Assembly (NCBI RefSeq): GCF_030406775.1
Contig: NZ_CP129119.1
Coordinates: 406,001 to 470,000 of the forward strand
Reading direction: 5' to 3'
Origin: Sporosarcina trichiuri
Lineage (GTDB): Bacteria; Bacillota; Bacilli; Bacillales_A; Planococcaceae
Length of the DNA stretch: 64,000 bases
This document shows, piece after piece, positions 1 to 8,294 of the stretch. Under the pieces are notes generated by a model that saw only the letters and a list, made by a program, of their open reading frames with translations, had not been told where the DNA came from and searched no databases. The position numbers were made by a program, and so were the translations under genes. The first letter of the stretch is position 1. Every line of letters begins with the position of its first letter.

Positions 1-36
1 CACAATCCTCTCAGCGAATTCATCCGCCTGCAAAAT

Positions 37-62
37 GTTTTGAATATACCTGGCGGGGGAAT
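37..62 (+). promoter_or_regulatory. Candidate SigB promoter of the first small gene
   Basis: GTTTTG at 37-42 and GGGAAT at 57-62 are separated by 14 bases, matching the general-stress SigB pattern (GTTTAA, 12-15 bases, GGGTAT). The start of transcription would fall near 72, ahead of the ribosome site at about 89-95. Similar GTTT-N13/14-GGnAT signals precede three other stress-type genes in this window, which strengthens the call. Confidence 0.5.
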
Positions 63-106
63 ACTGAGTTACCGAAGTGTTTCAGATGGAAGGGAGATGA
101 ATTGCA

Positions 107-349
107 GTGGATGTACCAGAGAACGCACCGGAAAACAGCCAGATGACCGTTGACGAGGCTGAGCGTTACGGGCGTGACGTGGACGCGCGTAACCGCAAGC
201 TCGAGAATACGCAGTACTTGGAAGAGACCCCGGTCGAAGAAAGCAAGATCACTCCGCCGCTGTCCGAAGAGGAAATCAAGAAACGGACAGGCGCTGCGAA
301 TTATGAAAATGTCCAAAAAGGTGATACGATGAATTCCGTCAACAGCTGA
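107..349 (+). CDS. Small acidic hypothetical protein, probable stress gene
   Basis: An 80-residue, very hydrophilic protein rich in Glu, Asp and Asn, with no signal peptide or membrane segment. The GTG start at 107 is chosen because AAGGGAG lies at about 89-95. I do not recognise the family. A SigB-like promoter just upstream suggests induction by general stress (inference), and the terminator directly at the stop codon makes it a single-gene transcript. An alternative frame over the same stretch (150-332) is arginine-rich and judged a shadow. Confidence 0.6.
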   Translation: MDVPENAPENSQMTVDEAERYGRDVDARNRKLENTQYLEETPVEESKITPPLSEEEIKKRTGAANYENVQKGDTMNSVNS

Positions 350-377
350 GCCATTCCTGCAGAGGGGTGGCTTTTTT
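349..377 (+). terminator. Intrinsic terminator after the small stress gene
   Basis: AGCCATTCC and GGGGTGGCT pair (with G-T wobble) around a short loop and are followed by six Ts. The hairpin begins at the last base of the stop codon. Confidence 0.7.
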
Positions 378-394
378 GTTTGCCGGCACTGGGG

Positions 395-547
395 GCGCTC
401 AAGTTTGTGGAGAAACGCTCAAGCTGGGTGCCGGGGCGCTCAAAGAGTCAGTGGGCCGCTCAAGCAAGTCCCGAAGCGCTCAAGCACCTGGAAGAAGCGC
501 TCAAGCAATAAGCCGGCGCGCTCAAGCAAGTGGGAGAAACGGTCAAG
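395..547. repeat. Phased short-repeat array 1 (GCGCTCAAG core)
   Basis: Eight copies of GCGCTCAAG or one-mismatch versions start at 395, 415, 436, 456, 476, 497, 518 and 539. Start-to-start distances are 20, 21, 20, 20, 21, 21 and 21 bases, which is two turns of B-DNA. The 11-12 bases between cores are not conserved. The array lies in the gap between a terminator and pepA. It differs from CRISPR (cores and spacers far too short) and from microsatellites (spacers vary). Array 2 at 42825-42977 has the same design. Confidence 0.8.
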
Positions 548-671
548 CAGCAAAACGCATGAACTTGAAAAATGAATCTTCAATAATTCGAATCATCTGT
601 GTTCATATGGTACACTGGGAACGGAACAACAATCCTAATATAGCAATCCAGACAGAATGGGGAGAATGAGA

Positions 672-2054
672 ATGACACAAGTTAACGTGCTCTTTACGAC
701 AGACGAAACCATCCAGCAAAACGAGGAATTACGAACGTTTGCACAGCAGATCCCGGCTGGCTCCGGCAGCTCCGTGTTCGCGGACGGGCAGCAATGGTAT
801 GTCCTGAATGTTAAAGAAGGCAAGGAAGGGTGCCTGGAAACCGTCCGCTCCATTGCGGGGGAAGCAGCCAGGACACTGAGCCGTGCGAAGGTTGAAAGCG
901 CCATAGTGTCCGCGACATCCATCAGCCGGCAATTTTCCGCCATCCCGGCAGAAGACGCTGCGGTTGCATTCACAGAAGGCTGGTACTTAGGGGCATATCA
1001 ATTCCTCACATATAAGTCTGACGCTGAACCGTTCTGCACGAAACTGTCCATAGAAGGGGCAGCAGAGCAGCATGCGCACACGGGAGAGCTGCGCGCGGAG
1101 GCCATGTCCTTCTCCCGTGACCTCATGAACGAACTGTCGGATGTCCTGAATCCGGAAACGTACCCGGAGCGGTTGAAAGAAACATTCAGCGGCACTGACG
1201 TCGAAATCACCGTCCATGACAAGGCCAAACTGGAAGAGATGAAGATGAACGGCGTGCTGACAGTCGGCCGGGGAAGCCGCTATGCACCATCGTTCGTCGA
1301 AATGACCTACCGCAGCAATCCTGACAAACCGCTCGTCGCGCTTGTCGGCAAGGGCGTCACATTCGATACAGGGGGCATCAGCCTGAAAAGCGGCAAGGAC
1401 CTGAGCGACATGCGGATGGACATGGGCGGTTCGGCGGCAGTAGCAGGCGCGATGAAACTGCTCGCTGATTCCGGTGCAGACGTCAACGTAGTCGCCCTCA
1501 TTCCGATGGTAGAGAATACAATAGACAATACCGCTGTCCTGCCGGGTGAAGTGATCCGGTACAAAAATGGGCACACCGTGCAAGTCGGCAATACGGATGC
1601 AGAAGGACGCCTCATCCTCGCCGATGCCCTAATACGGGCGGGTGAATTGAACGCCAAGTACACCCTCGATATCGCGACGCTTACAGGATCCATCGAAAAT
1701 GCGCTCGGCTCGGATATCGCCGGTGTATTCGGGGATGAAGAACTCGCAGACAAATTAAAACAAATCGGGGCAATGAACGGCGATGCCGTCTGGCCGATGC
1801 CGCTCGTGGAAGCGTACGATACCACGCTCGCCAGCGATTACGCGGACTTCAACAATATCAGTTCCCTGAGCTTTGCGGGTTCGATCACGGCCGCACTCTT
1901 CTTGCGCCGATTCGTCGCCAAGGACACGCGGTGGCTGCACGTCGACATGGCTGGGGCCATGCAGAAAACATCTGATTCCGGCTATTATCCAAAAACAGCA
2001 ACCGGATACGGAGCTCGGCTGCTGGCGGACTATGCCGTGGAGATTTCAAAATAA
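672..2054 (+). CDS. pepA: Leucyl aminopeptidase, M17 family
   Basis: Cytosolic dinuclear-zinc aminopeptidase releasing N-terminal residues from peptides. The M17 signature NTDAEGRL is at about residue 307, and the upstream metal and active-site block VGKGVTFDTGG with MDMGGSAAV is intact. At 460 residues it is somewhat shorter than the usual 480-500; the N-terminal domain is divergent, as is normal in the family. The frame is open from ATG 657, but GGGGAG at 659-664 places the start at ATG 672 with 7-base spacing. Probably transcribed alone; the perfect hairpin terminator lies about 150 bases downstream. Confidence 0.93.
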   Translation: MTQVNVLFTTDETIQQNEELRTFAQQIPAGSGSSVFADGQQWYVLNVKEGKEGCLETVRSIAGEAARTLSRAKVESAIVSATSISRQFSAIPAEDAAVAFTEGWYLGAYQFLTYKSDAEPFCTKLSIEGAAEQHAHTGELRAEAMSFSRDLMNELSDVLNPETYPERLKETFSGTDVEITVHDKAKLEEMKMNGVLTVGRGSRYAPSFVEMTYRSNPDKPLVALVGKGVTFDTGGISLKSGKDLSDMRMDMGGSAAVAGAMKLLADSGADVNVVALIPMVENTIDNTAVLPGEVIRYKNGHTVQVGNTDAEGRLILADALIRAGELNAKYTLDIATLTGSIENALGSDIAGVFGDEELADKLKQIGAMNGDAVWPMPLVEAYDTTLASDYADFNNISSLSFAGSITAALFLRRFVAKDTRWLHVDMAGAMQKTSDSGYYPKTATGYGARLLADYAVEISK

Positions 2055-2107
2055 GACCAATTAGGATATTCGAATGAGGACTCTCAGCTACGACAGGGTA
2101 TTGGATT

Positions 2108-2139
2108 GCTTCCATCTGCTGCAAAGGCAGATGGAAAGC
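2108..2139. repeat. Inverted repeat downstream of pepA
   Basis: GCTTCCATCTGC and GCAGATGGAAAGC form a stem of about 12 pairs with one bulge and a 7-base loop. There is no T-run, so it is not a standard terminator. It may stabilise the pepA transcript end. No gene is seen in 2055-2323. Confidence 0.45.
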
Positions 2140-2200
2140 GGCTGAGGATTGTAACGTGTATTGCTCCACAAACGGGCCATTTATCGGAAGAAAGTTTTAA

Positions 2201-2247
2201 ACGCTAAAAAGTATGGAATTTATTCTTTACTTTTTAGCGTTTTTTTA
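2201..2247 (+). terminator. Intrinsic terminator at the edge of the AT-rich insert
   Basis: A perfect 13-pair stem (ACGCTAAAAAGTA with TACTTTTTAGCGT), a 14-base loop and seven Ts. It separates pepA from the HTH gene. Its AT-rich composition resembles the insert rather than the flanking genes. Confidence 0.85.
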
Positions 2248-2323
2248 ATTGACTTTAAGAAAATGTAATGTAAAGTATAAGTTACGTAAGTAATATATAT
2301 ATTGCAAGAAAGTAGAGGTATCT

Positions 2324-2518
2324 ATGAAAAATAACGTGAAGATAGCTCGGATAAAAGTTTCTATGAAACAGGATGAATTAGCCACAGTAACTGGAGTAAC
2401 CCGACAGACGATTGGTTTAATTGAAAAGGGAGACTATAATCCAAGTCTGAATCTTTGTATTGCAATTGCAAAAGCATTGGATAAAACACTTGATGAATTA
2501 TTTTGGGAGGTAGATTGA
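2324..2518 (+). CDS. XRE-family HTH regulator (Cro/CI type, YozG-like)
   Basis: A 64-residue single-domain helix-turn-helix protein. The recognition region QDELATVTGVTRQTIGLIEK is typical of the short YozG/YgzD-like regulators that sit just upstream of small integral membrane proteins. It is visibly more AT-rich than its neighbours. The stop codon is one base before the ATG of the interrupted membrane-protein gene, so the two formed one operon. A palindrome TTACGTAA lies in the upstream region near 2283 and could be an autoregulatory site (inference). AGTAGAGGT precedes the start. Confidence 0.85.
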   Translation: MKNNVKIARIKVSMKQDELATVTGVTRQTIGLIEKGDYNPSLNLCIAIAKALDKTLDELFWEVD

Positions 2519-2519
2519 A

Positions 2520-2630
2520 ATGGAAAAAACGTGGATTGCTAACTTATTATCAAAAGATGAATATAGGGAAAAACGATTTCTGTATTTTGTAGCTGAATCA
2601 GTATTAATTTTAAGTATATGTAAACGTTAA
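2520..2630 (+). pseudogene. 5' fragment of a membrane-protein gene cut by IS21
   Basis: ATG at 2520 opens a frame of 33 native codons ending exactly at the target duplication (2614-2618). The frame then runs into the IS end and stops at 2628. The fragment encodes the cytoplasmic N-terminus and the beginning of the first membrane helix. Removing the IS and one GTATA copy joins it in frame to 5113-5487, giving a protein of about 157 residues. The disruption therefore appears recent. The HTH gene one base upstream is intact and has lost its partner. Confidence 0.85.
2614..2618. repeat. Left target-site duplication GTATA
   Basis: GTATA immediately left of the element's TGT end. The matching copy is at 5108-5112, next to the ACA end. 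Confidence 0.85.
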
Positions 2631-2717
2631 ACTAGAGAGAGCAGTTTTCAACAAATAAGACACAACAGTTTTCCGCTACTATATTGCTTTCTATATACTA
2701 GAGATAGTCTATAGAAA

Positions 2718-4277
2718 GTGAGGAAAGAGGAAGTGGAAATTTGGATGGTGTATTTTGAAGTGAAGCGACTGCGTGAGGAAGGATTTTCAGACGCAGCGAT
2801 CGCTAGAAAGCTTAAGATTTCTAGAAACAGAGTGAAAGATTATGGGGGAAAGACTCCGGAGGAATTTCACGAGTTTGCCTTGTCTTTACAGACAAGAAAG
2901 AAGAAACTGGATCCGTATGAGAAGCAGATCCTTGGATGGCTGAGAGAGCATCCAGATCTTACAGGTGCACAAATCGCAGACTGGCTAAAGGAAAAGCTGG
3001 AGGTGAACTTCGTCAGTGAAGGGACTGTGAGGAATTACGTTAACGAAATTAGAGAGAAATATTGTATTCCTAAACAGTTGGCAGAACGAGAATATGCGGC
3101 TGTGCCCGAACTTCCTAAGGGACTCCAGATACAAGTCGATTTCGGGCAGACACGACAGCCAACGGTTGATGGAAAAAGCCAGAAACTCTATTTCATCGGT
3201 TTCGTCCTGGCCCATTCTCGCTATAAATATGTAGAGTGGCTCGACAGGCCCTTTACCACAAAGGATTTGATTCGGATGCATGAGAATGCCTTCGCCTATT
3301 TTGGAGGCATGACCGAAGAAATCGTATATGATCAGGACAACCTTCTGGCCGTCAGTGAAAATGCGGGAGATATTATTCTGACCGCAGAGTTCGCCAGGTA
3401 TCATCAGAAACGGAAGTTCAGGATTTATCTGTGCCGGAAAGCTGACCCGGAAACAAAGGGGAAAATTGAACGGGTGATCCAGTACGTAAAAGGAAACTTC
3501 GCCAAGAACCGGGTATTCGATCAATTACGCCACTGGCAAGATACCTGCATGAAATGGCTGAAACGGACCGGGAATTATAACGTTCATCACACGACGAAAA
3601 AAAGACCTGCCGAAGTGTATACTCTGGAAAAGGAACACCTCAGACCGGTCTCAGGAACCTACATTTTCGAAAATGTCTGTACGTCCAGTATAACAAGACA
3701 GATTCACAAAGACAATGTGATTCGCTTTGGAGGGAACCGCTATAGCGTACCACTTGGTACGTTCCGGTCGGACGCGCCGAACATCGCCTATGTAGAAGAA
3801 CATAAAGATCACCTTCTGATCCGTCTGCAGCAAACAGGACCGGTGATCGCCAAACATACCATCGCGAAGGGAAAAGGCCAGCTTATATCCGATCCAGGCC
3901 ACCGGAAACGGAACCAGACAAAACGCGACACATCAATCCGACAGGTGACCGAAATGATCGCGGACGCTGAGCTCTCCAACTGGCTGATTGAGGTATTGAA
4001 GGAACGATATCCGCGTCACCTGCTCGATCAATTGCAGATTGTCCAGACAGTCGGCCTTCAGTATCCTGAATTCTTATCCCCGGCTGTTCAGGAGATGCGA
4101 CGACTGCGACTCAGCAGCGCTCATGACTTACGGGACATCGCCATCTCGTTGGAGATGGAAGAGAAGAAGACTGGACAGCGTGAAGCAGCGGTAAATGAAA
4201 AATATCAAGATCTTCGAGCCCCCGAACGGAAAGAAGATATCTACCTTCAGATTTTCCAAGGAGGTGATCTGGTATGA
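2718..4277 (+). CDS. istA: IS21-family transposase IstA
   Basis: DDE/RNase H-fold integrase of up to 519 residues. An N-terminal HTH covers about residues 15-40 (GFSDAAIARKLKISRNRVK). The rve catalytic core has Asp in QVDFGQ (about residue 141), Asp in YDQDN (about 205) and Glu in KGKIERV (about 250); a C-terminal Mu-transposase-like domain follows. The start is uncertain: GTG 2718 gives the longest frame but has no good ribosome site, whereas GTG 2733 or ATG 2745 follow GAGGAAAGAGGAAG. Its stop overlaps istB by four bases (ATGA), implying translational coupling. Confidence 0.93.
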   Translation: MRKEEVEIWMVYFEVKRLREEGFSDAAIARKLKISRNRVKDYGGKTPEEFHEFALSLQTRKKKLDPYEKQILGWLREHPDLTGAQIADWLKEKLEVNFVSEGTVRNYVNEIREKYCIPKQLAEREYAAVPELPKGLQIQVDFGQTRQPTVDGKSQKLYFIGFVLAHSRYKYVEWLDRPFTTKDLIRMHENAFAYFGGMTEEIVYDQDNLLAVSENAGDIILTAEFARYHQKRKFRIYLCRKADPETKGKIERVIQYVKGNFAKNRVFDQLRHWQDTCMKWLKRTGNYNVHHTTKKRPAEVYTLEKEHLRPVSGTYIFENVCTSSITRQIHKDNVIRFGGNRYSVPLGTFRSDAPNIAYVEEHKDHLLIRLQQTGPVIAKHTIAKGKGQLISDPGHRKRNQTKRDTSIRQVTEMIADAELSNWLIEVLKERYPRHLLDQLQIVQTVGLQYPEFLSPAVQEMRRLRLSSAHDLRDIAISLEMEEKKTGQREAAVNEKYQDLRAPERKEDIYLQIFQGGDLV

Positions 4278-5047
4278 AGCCACTCTACGAAGATCTGCAA
4301 GATCAATGCCGGACCCTGCGCTTAGCAGAGGCCGCAAAGGAGCTGCCCCGAATTTTACGGGAGGCCGAATCGAAGGGATGGACGTATCATGAATTGATGC
4401 ATGAATTCCTTCATTATGAGGTGCGATGCCGGGAGACAAAGAGTCGGGATAAGTTGATGAAATGGGCAGAGTTTCCTGAACTGCTCACCTTGGAGAACTT
4501 TCGGTTGGAAGAACAGACCGCAATCGGGGCCAAGCAACTGAATGTCTTAAAGGAGCTAGCGTGGGTAGAAGAATGTTTCACACTGATCATGATGGGGCCG
4601 ACGGGTGTCGGCAAAACCCATCTATCTACAGCATTAGGCATTCATGCGATTGAGAGAGGACACCAAGTGTCCTTCATCTCGATGGACCGATTGATGTATG
4701 TATTGAAGACCAAGGATTATACGGCCAAGTCTAAAACCCGCTACAAACGAATCGTCAAATCCGATTTAATCATTATCGATGACGTCATGTACATGGCCTA
4801 CGAGCCGCAGGAAGCTCATTTATTTTTCCAGTTCATTTATGAACTGTATGATCAAGCAGCCTTTATTTTGACATCCAACAAGGGGCCTGGAGAGTGGGGG
4901 AAGTTTTTAGGAGATCCGACATTGACCACAGCCATCCTGGATCGTTTACTGCATAGGAGCGAGATTTTAACGTTCAGCGAGGAGCAGAACAGCATTCGAA
5001 TGAAATATCGTCAGACGTTATTTACGACAACAGGTGTTGAATCTTAA
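4274..5047 (+). CDS. istB: IS21 helper ATPase IstB
   Basis: AAA+ ATPase of 257 residues related to DnaC/DnaA. Walker A GPTGVGKTHL is at about residue 108, and Walker B is seen as LIIIDDVMYM. IstB assembles on target DNA and stimulates IstA. It is full length for the family, has no frameshift, and is coupled to istA by the ATGA overlap. It ends about 60 bases before the right end of the element. Confidence 0.94.
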   Translation: MKPLYEDLQDQCRTLRLAEAAKELPRILREAESKGWTYHELMHEFLHYEVRCRETKSRDKLMKWAEFPELLTLENFRLEEQTAIGAKQLNVLKELAWVEECFTLIMMGPTGVGKTHLSTALGIHAIERGHQVSFISMDRLMYVLKTKDYTAKSKTRYKRIVKSDLIIIDDVMYMAYEPQEAHLFFQFIYELYDQAAFILTSNKGPGEWGKFLGDPTLTTAILDRLLHRSEILTFSEEQNSIRMKYRQTLFTTTGVES

Positions 5048-5107
5048 TTGTTGAAAACTGTTGTGTGATAATTGCCGAAAACTGCTTAATTCTACTTGAC
5101 GGTCACA

Positions 5108-5112
5108 GTATA
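5108..5112. repeat. Right target-site duplication GTATA
   Basis: Second copy of GTATA, directly after the ACA end of the IS21 element. Confidence 0.85.
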
Positions 5113-5487
5113 TTGCTCTTTCTATATTTAATTGTTGATTCTTTTTTAATAGATTTAAATGTTCCTGGAGATGTGATGGCACTTATTTCTTTAGGGTTTT
5201 TGAGTATTTATATACTTTTGAGATCGACCTTGACGGGTATTGAATATCCTGAAATTGCAACAAAAGCAAGATACAAAAAGGAAAAACGTTCTAAAGTTTA
5301 TGGATCGATTCGTTTCGGAATCCTATTTATAATCGTTTATGGTGTATTTAAAGGAGTTCCAGCTAACTTACAAGAAGTAGTAAATGTTATTGGACCAGCT
5401 ACATTAGCAACAGTATTTTTCTTTCTTTTAAATTATATTTCTTTGAGAAAGTCATATAGTAAAAACCGAAAATTGCTAGATGACTAA
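5113..5487 (+). pseudogene. 3' fragment of the membrane-protein gene cut by IS21
   Basis: 125 codons including the stop continue the frame of 2520-2618. The product has about four hydrophobic segments (for example LLFLYLIVDSFLI, MALISLGFLSIYILL, FGILFIIVYGVF and LATVFFFLLNYISL) and a basic loop near KARYKKEKRSK. It is a small polytopic membrane protein of the kind paired with YozG-like HTH regulators; I cannot name the family. Translation could only restart spuriously (for example near 5065), so the protein is presumed lost. AT-rich, like the HTH gene. Confidence 0.8.
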
Positions 5488-5621
5488 CATAATATCGATT
5501 GTGACTTTTTAAGGGTTTATTCTAGAATCGGGCGCGATTGTAGAAGAGTAATATGCATGCTTTAATAATAAGCGGCTGGGAGACTTGATTACACAATACC
5601 AGCCTGGTGATTCATACAAAC

Positions 5622-5652
5622 AAACAAGCCGCCCAAATTGGACGGCTTGTTT
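5622..5652. terminator. Bidirectional terminator after the RNA methyltransferase gene
   Basis: AAACAAGCCG and CGGCTTGTTT form a 10-pair stem with T-rich tails on both strands. It lies just past the minus-strand stop at 5657 and marks the right edge of the accessory insert. Confidence 0.75.
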
Positions 5653-5656
5653 CTTT

Positions 5657-6604
5657 TCATTCACAAACCACAACTTCCCGTTCGAAATGGGCTTTCCTCG
5701 CGATGCACCGGTCGGTGATCGTAAAACCGGCGTCGGCGAGCAGGTCGTCCATGTTTTCGATCGTCACGAGGACGAGCTTGTCGGTGAGCGGGCGGGCGGC
5801 CTTCAGGATGGAGGCCTGCTGCTCACGGGTCGCATGCGTGTAAAGGTTGTACGGCATATCGATGACCGCCGCGTCATAATGGCCGGCGGCTTCCTCGATC
5901 GGTCCGACATCCACAGTGCCCGTCAAACCGAAATGTTCGAGGTTCTTGCGCGACCCGAGCACAGCGAGCGGGTTGATGTCCCGGCCGGTCATGTCGATGT
6001 CCATCGAGCGGGCTTCGACGAGGACGTTGCCGATGCCGCAGCACGGATCGATCGCCCGGACGCCTTCCGGATGGGGAACGGCGATATTGGCGACAGCACG
6101 GGCCACGTGCGTGCTGAGAGCTGTCGAATACATTTCAGGCTTCTTGATATGGTTGCGCCACCCGGCCGTATTTTCTGTCAGGCTGCCGAACAGGAAGGTG
6201 TCCCCGATACGGACGACACCGTATAGCAGGTCCGGGCTGAACAGGTCCGCCGCTGCAGCCATCTTCAGCCCGATGGATCGCTCGATCCTGCGGCGCTCGG
6301 GGTGCGGAATCTTTTCGGTTTCACCGAGAGCCATCGTATTCAGGCAGCGGATCTGGAAGGTTGTGCCGTCATCCGGCAGGGTTGCTGCGAACCGGATGAT
6401 CTCTTCGATGGAATCGGCGGCTGCCAGCACGTCGAGCCGCTCTTTCATGAAAGGGCTCCTCTCGGGATCGATACAGCGGCCGCTGAACAGGTAGTTGGCT
6501 GTGGTGTCCTGTCCGAAGAGCGCGCGCATTTCGAGCCGGCAGAGGTCATGATCATCGGTCTGCCGGACATACGTATAGAGAAAACGGTCTGTCTGCATCG
6601 TCAC
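5657..6604 (-). CDS. RNA methyltransferase, TRM11/UPF0020-like
   Basis: A SAM-dependent methyltransferase of up to 315 residues. The C-terminal Rossmann domain has the SAM motif IDPCCGIGNVLVEA and a catalytic motif DMPYNLYT in place of the usual N/DPPY, as in the Trm11/UPF0020 group that makes N2-methylguanine in tRNA. The N-terminal half is divergent and a THUMP fold cannot be confirmed by eye. GTG 6604 overlaps the stop of the upstream gene (GTGA), and ATG 6598 is also possible. The exact substrate is unknown. Confidence 0.8.
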   Translation of the reverse strand: MTMQTDRFLYTYVRQTDDHDLCRLEMRALFGQDTTANYLFSGRCIDPERSPFMKERLDVLAAADSIEEIIRFAATLPDDGTTFQIRCLNTMALGETEKIPHPERRRIERSIGLKMAAAADLFSPDLLYGVVRIGDTFLFGSLTENTAGWRNHIKKPEMYSTALSTHVARAVANIAVPHPEGVRAIDPCCGIGNVLVEARSMDIDMTGRDINPLAVLGSRKNLEHFGLTGTVDVGPIEEAAGHYDAAVIDMPYNLYTHATREQQASILKAARPLTDKLVLVTIENMDDLLADAGFTITDRCIARKAHFEREVVVCE

Positions 6605-7179
6605 GCCTGGTCCTCGAGAGCGGTCAGCATGCGGAACAGCCAGCTGTACAGCAACTGCAGCGTGTCATTGAACGTCAGTGCATCCGAGAATCCTTCCGCG
6701 TGATCCAGAGCGATATTCACATCCCACAGACCGTCGTCATTCGAAAACATCATGCTCCGGGTGCCGGGAGCTGTGCCGAGATCCTGATCGATATACTGTT
6801 TCAGCCACTCTCCGTGCTTTTTTTGCAAACGCAGGCCGAACAGGGCGGTCACTGTGCCGAATACATCGTCGGCCTCCAAAGAGATGCCATCGACCCCGAC
6901 GGACTGGAACAGCGGCTCTTCTGCATAGACGTAGCGGTCCGGATGGTCTTTCACCCAGGTGATCGGCCGGCTGCCGATCCCGTCTTCAGCAGGGGTCTCT
7001 TCGTCCGTCTCCTTGTCCGCCGTGACATAGGACGGATTGAACAGTGGAGGCGCCAGGACCTCTGAGCCTGCTGGAAGAAGTCCCCTCTCCCTGGCGTAAG
7101 CGGCCTGCGCTTCCGTCAGCGGTATTCCCTCATCCGTCGTATTCGCTTCTATATAGGCTGTCAGCCAGTTCGTTATCAT
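6601..7179 (-). CDS. Conserved hypothetical protein, about 192 aa
   Basis: A soluble, acidic protein without signal or membrane segments. I do not recognise the fold; similar Bacillales proteins have sometimes been labelled as aminotransferases, but no PLP-lysine motif is visible. The start at ATG 7179 (MITNW) follows AAGGAG at 8-base spacing. The stop overlaps the start of the RNA methyltransferase, so the two are translationally coupled and likely function in the same process (inference). Confidence 0.7.
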   Translation of the reverse strand: MITNWLTAYIEANTTDEGIPLTEAQAAYARERGLLPAGSEVLAPPLFNPSYVTADKETDEETPAEDGIGSRPITWVKDHPDRYVYAEEPLFQSVGVDGISLEADDVFGTVTALFGLRLQKKHGEWLKQYIDQDLGTAPGTRSMMFSNDDGLWDVNIALDHAEGFSDALTFNDTLQLLYSWLFRMLTALEDQA

Positions 7180-7212
7180 TGCCACCACTCCTTCAATATT
7201 GTCCAGTATACA

Positions 7213-8136
7213 TCATAACGTCTTTTCCGGCAGTTCGGCATCATCCGGATACCATGGATTCACATGGATGAGCACTTCCCCCACGTCCGGATTGGCGTCT
7301 TTGATGGCGTTCCGCAGCCGGCTCGTAATATCGTGGCCTTGCTGGATCGACAGGTCGGCAGGGATGCTGAGCCGGATATCGACCAACACATAATGCCCGT
7401 GTTCACGTGCGCGGAGGCGGTCGATCTGCTTCACTTCCGGGAACTCATGGATGAGCTCACCGAACGCGGCCAGGCGTTCAGCGCTCACAGTTTTCTCCAT
7501 CAGGATATCGAGGGCCTCTTTGCCGATATGGATGGCAAGGCGGAAGACGAGCACAGCGACGATCAATCCTGCAACAGGATCGCCGTACAGCAGGACCGGG
7601 ATATCAAAGTAGCTGCCGAGCAGGCCGAGTCCGATCCCGATGACAGCGGCCAGCGACGCATACACATCAGCCAGGTGGTCGTATGCGGTTGCGATCAGCC
7701 CTTTGCTGTTCTCTTTCCTGCCGATCCGCATCGTATAGAAATAGAGGGCCTGCTTCCAGATCATCGAAACAACAGCGGTGATCAGCGCAAGCAGGCTCGC
7801 GGCTGCCGGTGTTTCAAAGATTGCCATGACTGCTTCCGCAGCGATATAGATGGCTGCCGCCCCCAAAATGAGGCCGACGAGTGCGGAACTGATGACTTCC
7901 GCCTTGCCATGTCCGTACGGATGGTCTTCATCCGGAGGGCGTTTGGAAATCCGCATGGATGTCAGTGCGGCTGCGGAAGCGACGACATCCCCGGCATTAT
8001 GGAAGCCGTCCGCAAGCAGCACGGGACTGCGGAACAGCGATCCGACGATGATCTTCAGGACGGTGAGCGCGATATTGCTGATCAGGCTGACCCAGATAGC
8101 GATGAGTGAGGGACGGGAATGGGTGGTGTTCGTCAT
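7213..8136 (-). CDS. CDF-family metal cation exporter (MneP/YeaB-like)
   Basis: A 307-residue inner-membrane cation-proton antiporter with about six helices. The metal-site motifs HNAGD in helix 2 and DHLAD in helix 5 are both present, followed by a C-terminal cytoplasmic dimer domain (about residues 215-300). The HxxxD/DxxxD-type sites and overall sequence fit the manganese exporters MneP/MneS of Bacillus better than zinc-type CzcD; the metal remains inference. GGAGGCGATC precedes the start. The long leader carries an attenuator-like hairpin (8177-8206). Confidence 0.88.
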   Translation of the reverse strand: MTNTTHSRPSLIAIWVSLISNIALTVLKIIVGSLFRSPVLLADGFHNAGDVVASAAALTSMRISKRPPDEDHPYGHGKAEVISSALVGLILGAAAIYIAAEAVMAIFETPAAASLLALITAVVSMIWKQALYFYTMRIGRKENSKGLIATAYDHLADVYASLAAVIGIGLGLLGSYFDIPVLLYGDPVAGLIVAVLVFRLAIHIGKEALDILMEKTVSAERLAAFGELIHEFPEVKQIDRLRAREHGHYVLVDIRLSIPADLSIQQGHDITSRLRNAIKDANPDVGEVLIHVNPWYPDDAELPEKTL

Positions 8137-8176
8137 GATCGGATCGCCTCCATTTCACATAGTTGCAGTGGGGAAA

Positions 8177-8206
8177 CAAAAACCCCTGACACAGGTGTGT
8201 CAGGGG
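8177..8206 (-). terminator. Attenuator-like terminator in the CDF exporter leader
   Basis: On the minus strand CCCCTGACAC pairs perfectly with GTGTCAGGGG around a 4-base loop, followed by TTTTTG. It lies between the exporter's promoter (8295-8323) and its start codon at 8136. Minus-strand transcription must pass it, so it probably regulates by premature termination. I could not identify a known aptamer in the roughly 80 bases before it. Confidence 0.6.
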
Positions 8207-8294
8207 AGTGGGTAGAAAATTTATAAGTTCGGTCAGTATTGGACAATATGGACATAAGGATCACCCGCTTTTCAGTTCTATGAGCGTACTGTTC

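Larger units (their letters stand above)
2619..5107. mobile_element. Complete IS21-family insertion sequence
   Basis: A 2,489-bp element bounded by TGT (2619) and ACA (5107). Its ends match as inverted repeats, most clearly AGCAGTTTTC about 22 bases in, with a second inner repeat CACAACAGTTTTC at each end. Such multiple terminal repeats are typical of IS21. It carries istA and istB, both apparently intact, and is flanked by a 5-bp duplication GTATA. It interrupts a small membrane-protein gene. Perfect duplications and intact genes suggest a recent and perhaps still mobile copy. Confidence 0.92.

Noticed and set aside
1..36. Start of a minus-strand gene leaving the window (ATG at 23)
   Set aside because: Only seven codons are inside the window and the ribosome site is poor.
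395..547. CRISPR array
   Set aside because: Cores of 9 bases and spacers of 11-12 bases are far too short, and no cas genes are present. The same applies to 42825-42977.
367..669. 100-codon frame across array 1
   Set aside because: Its low-complexity product is just the translated repeat, and it has no ribosome site or family resemblance.
8207..8294. Manganese (yybP-ykoY) or NiCo riboswitch upstream of the CDF exporter
   Set aside because: The conserved aptamer sequences of either class are not visible. Only the terminator part can be supported.
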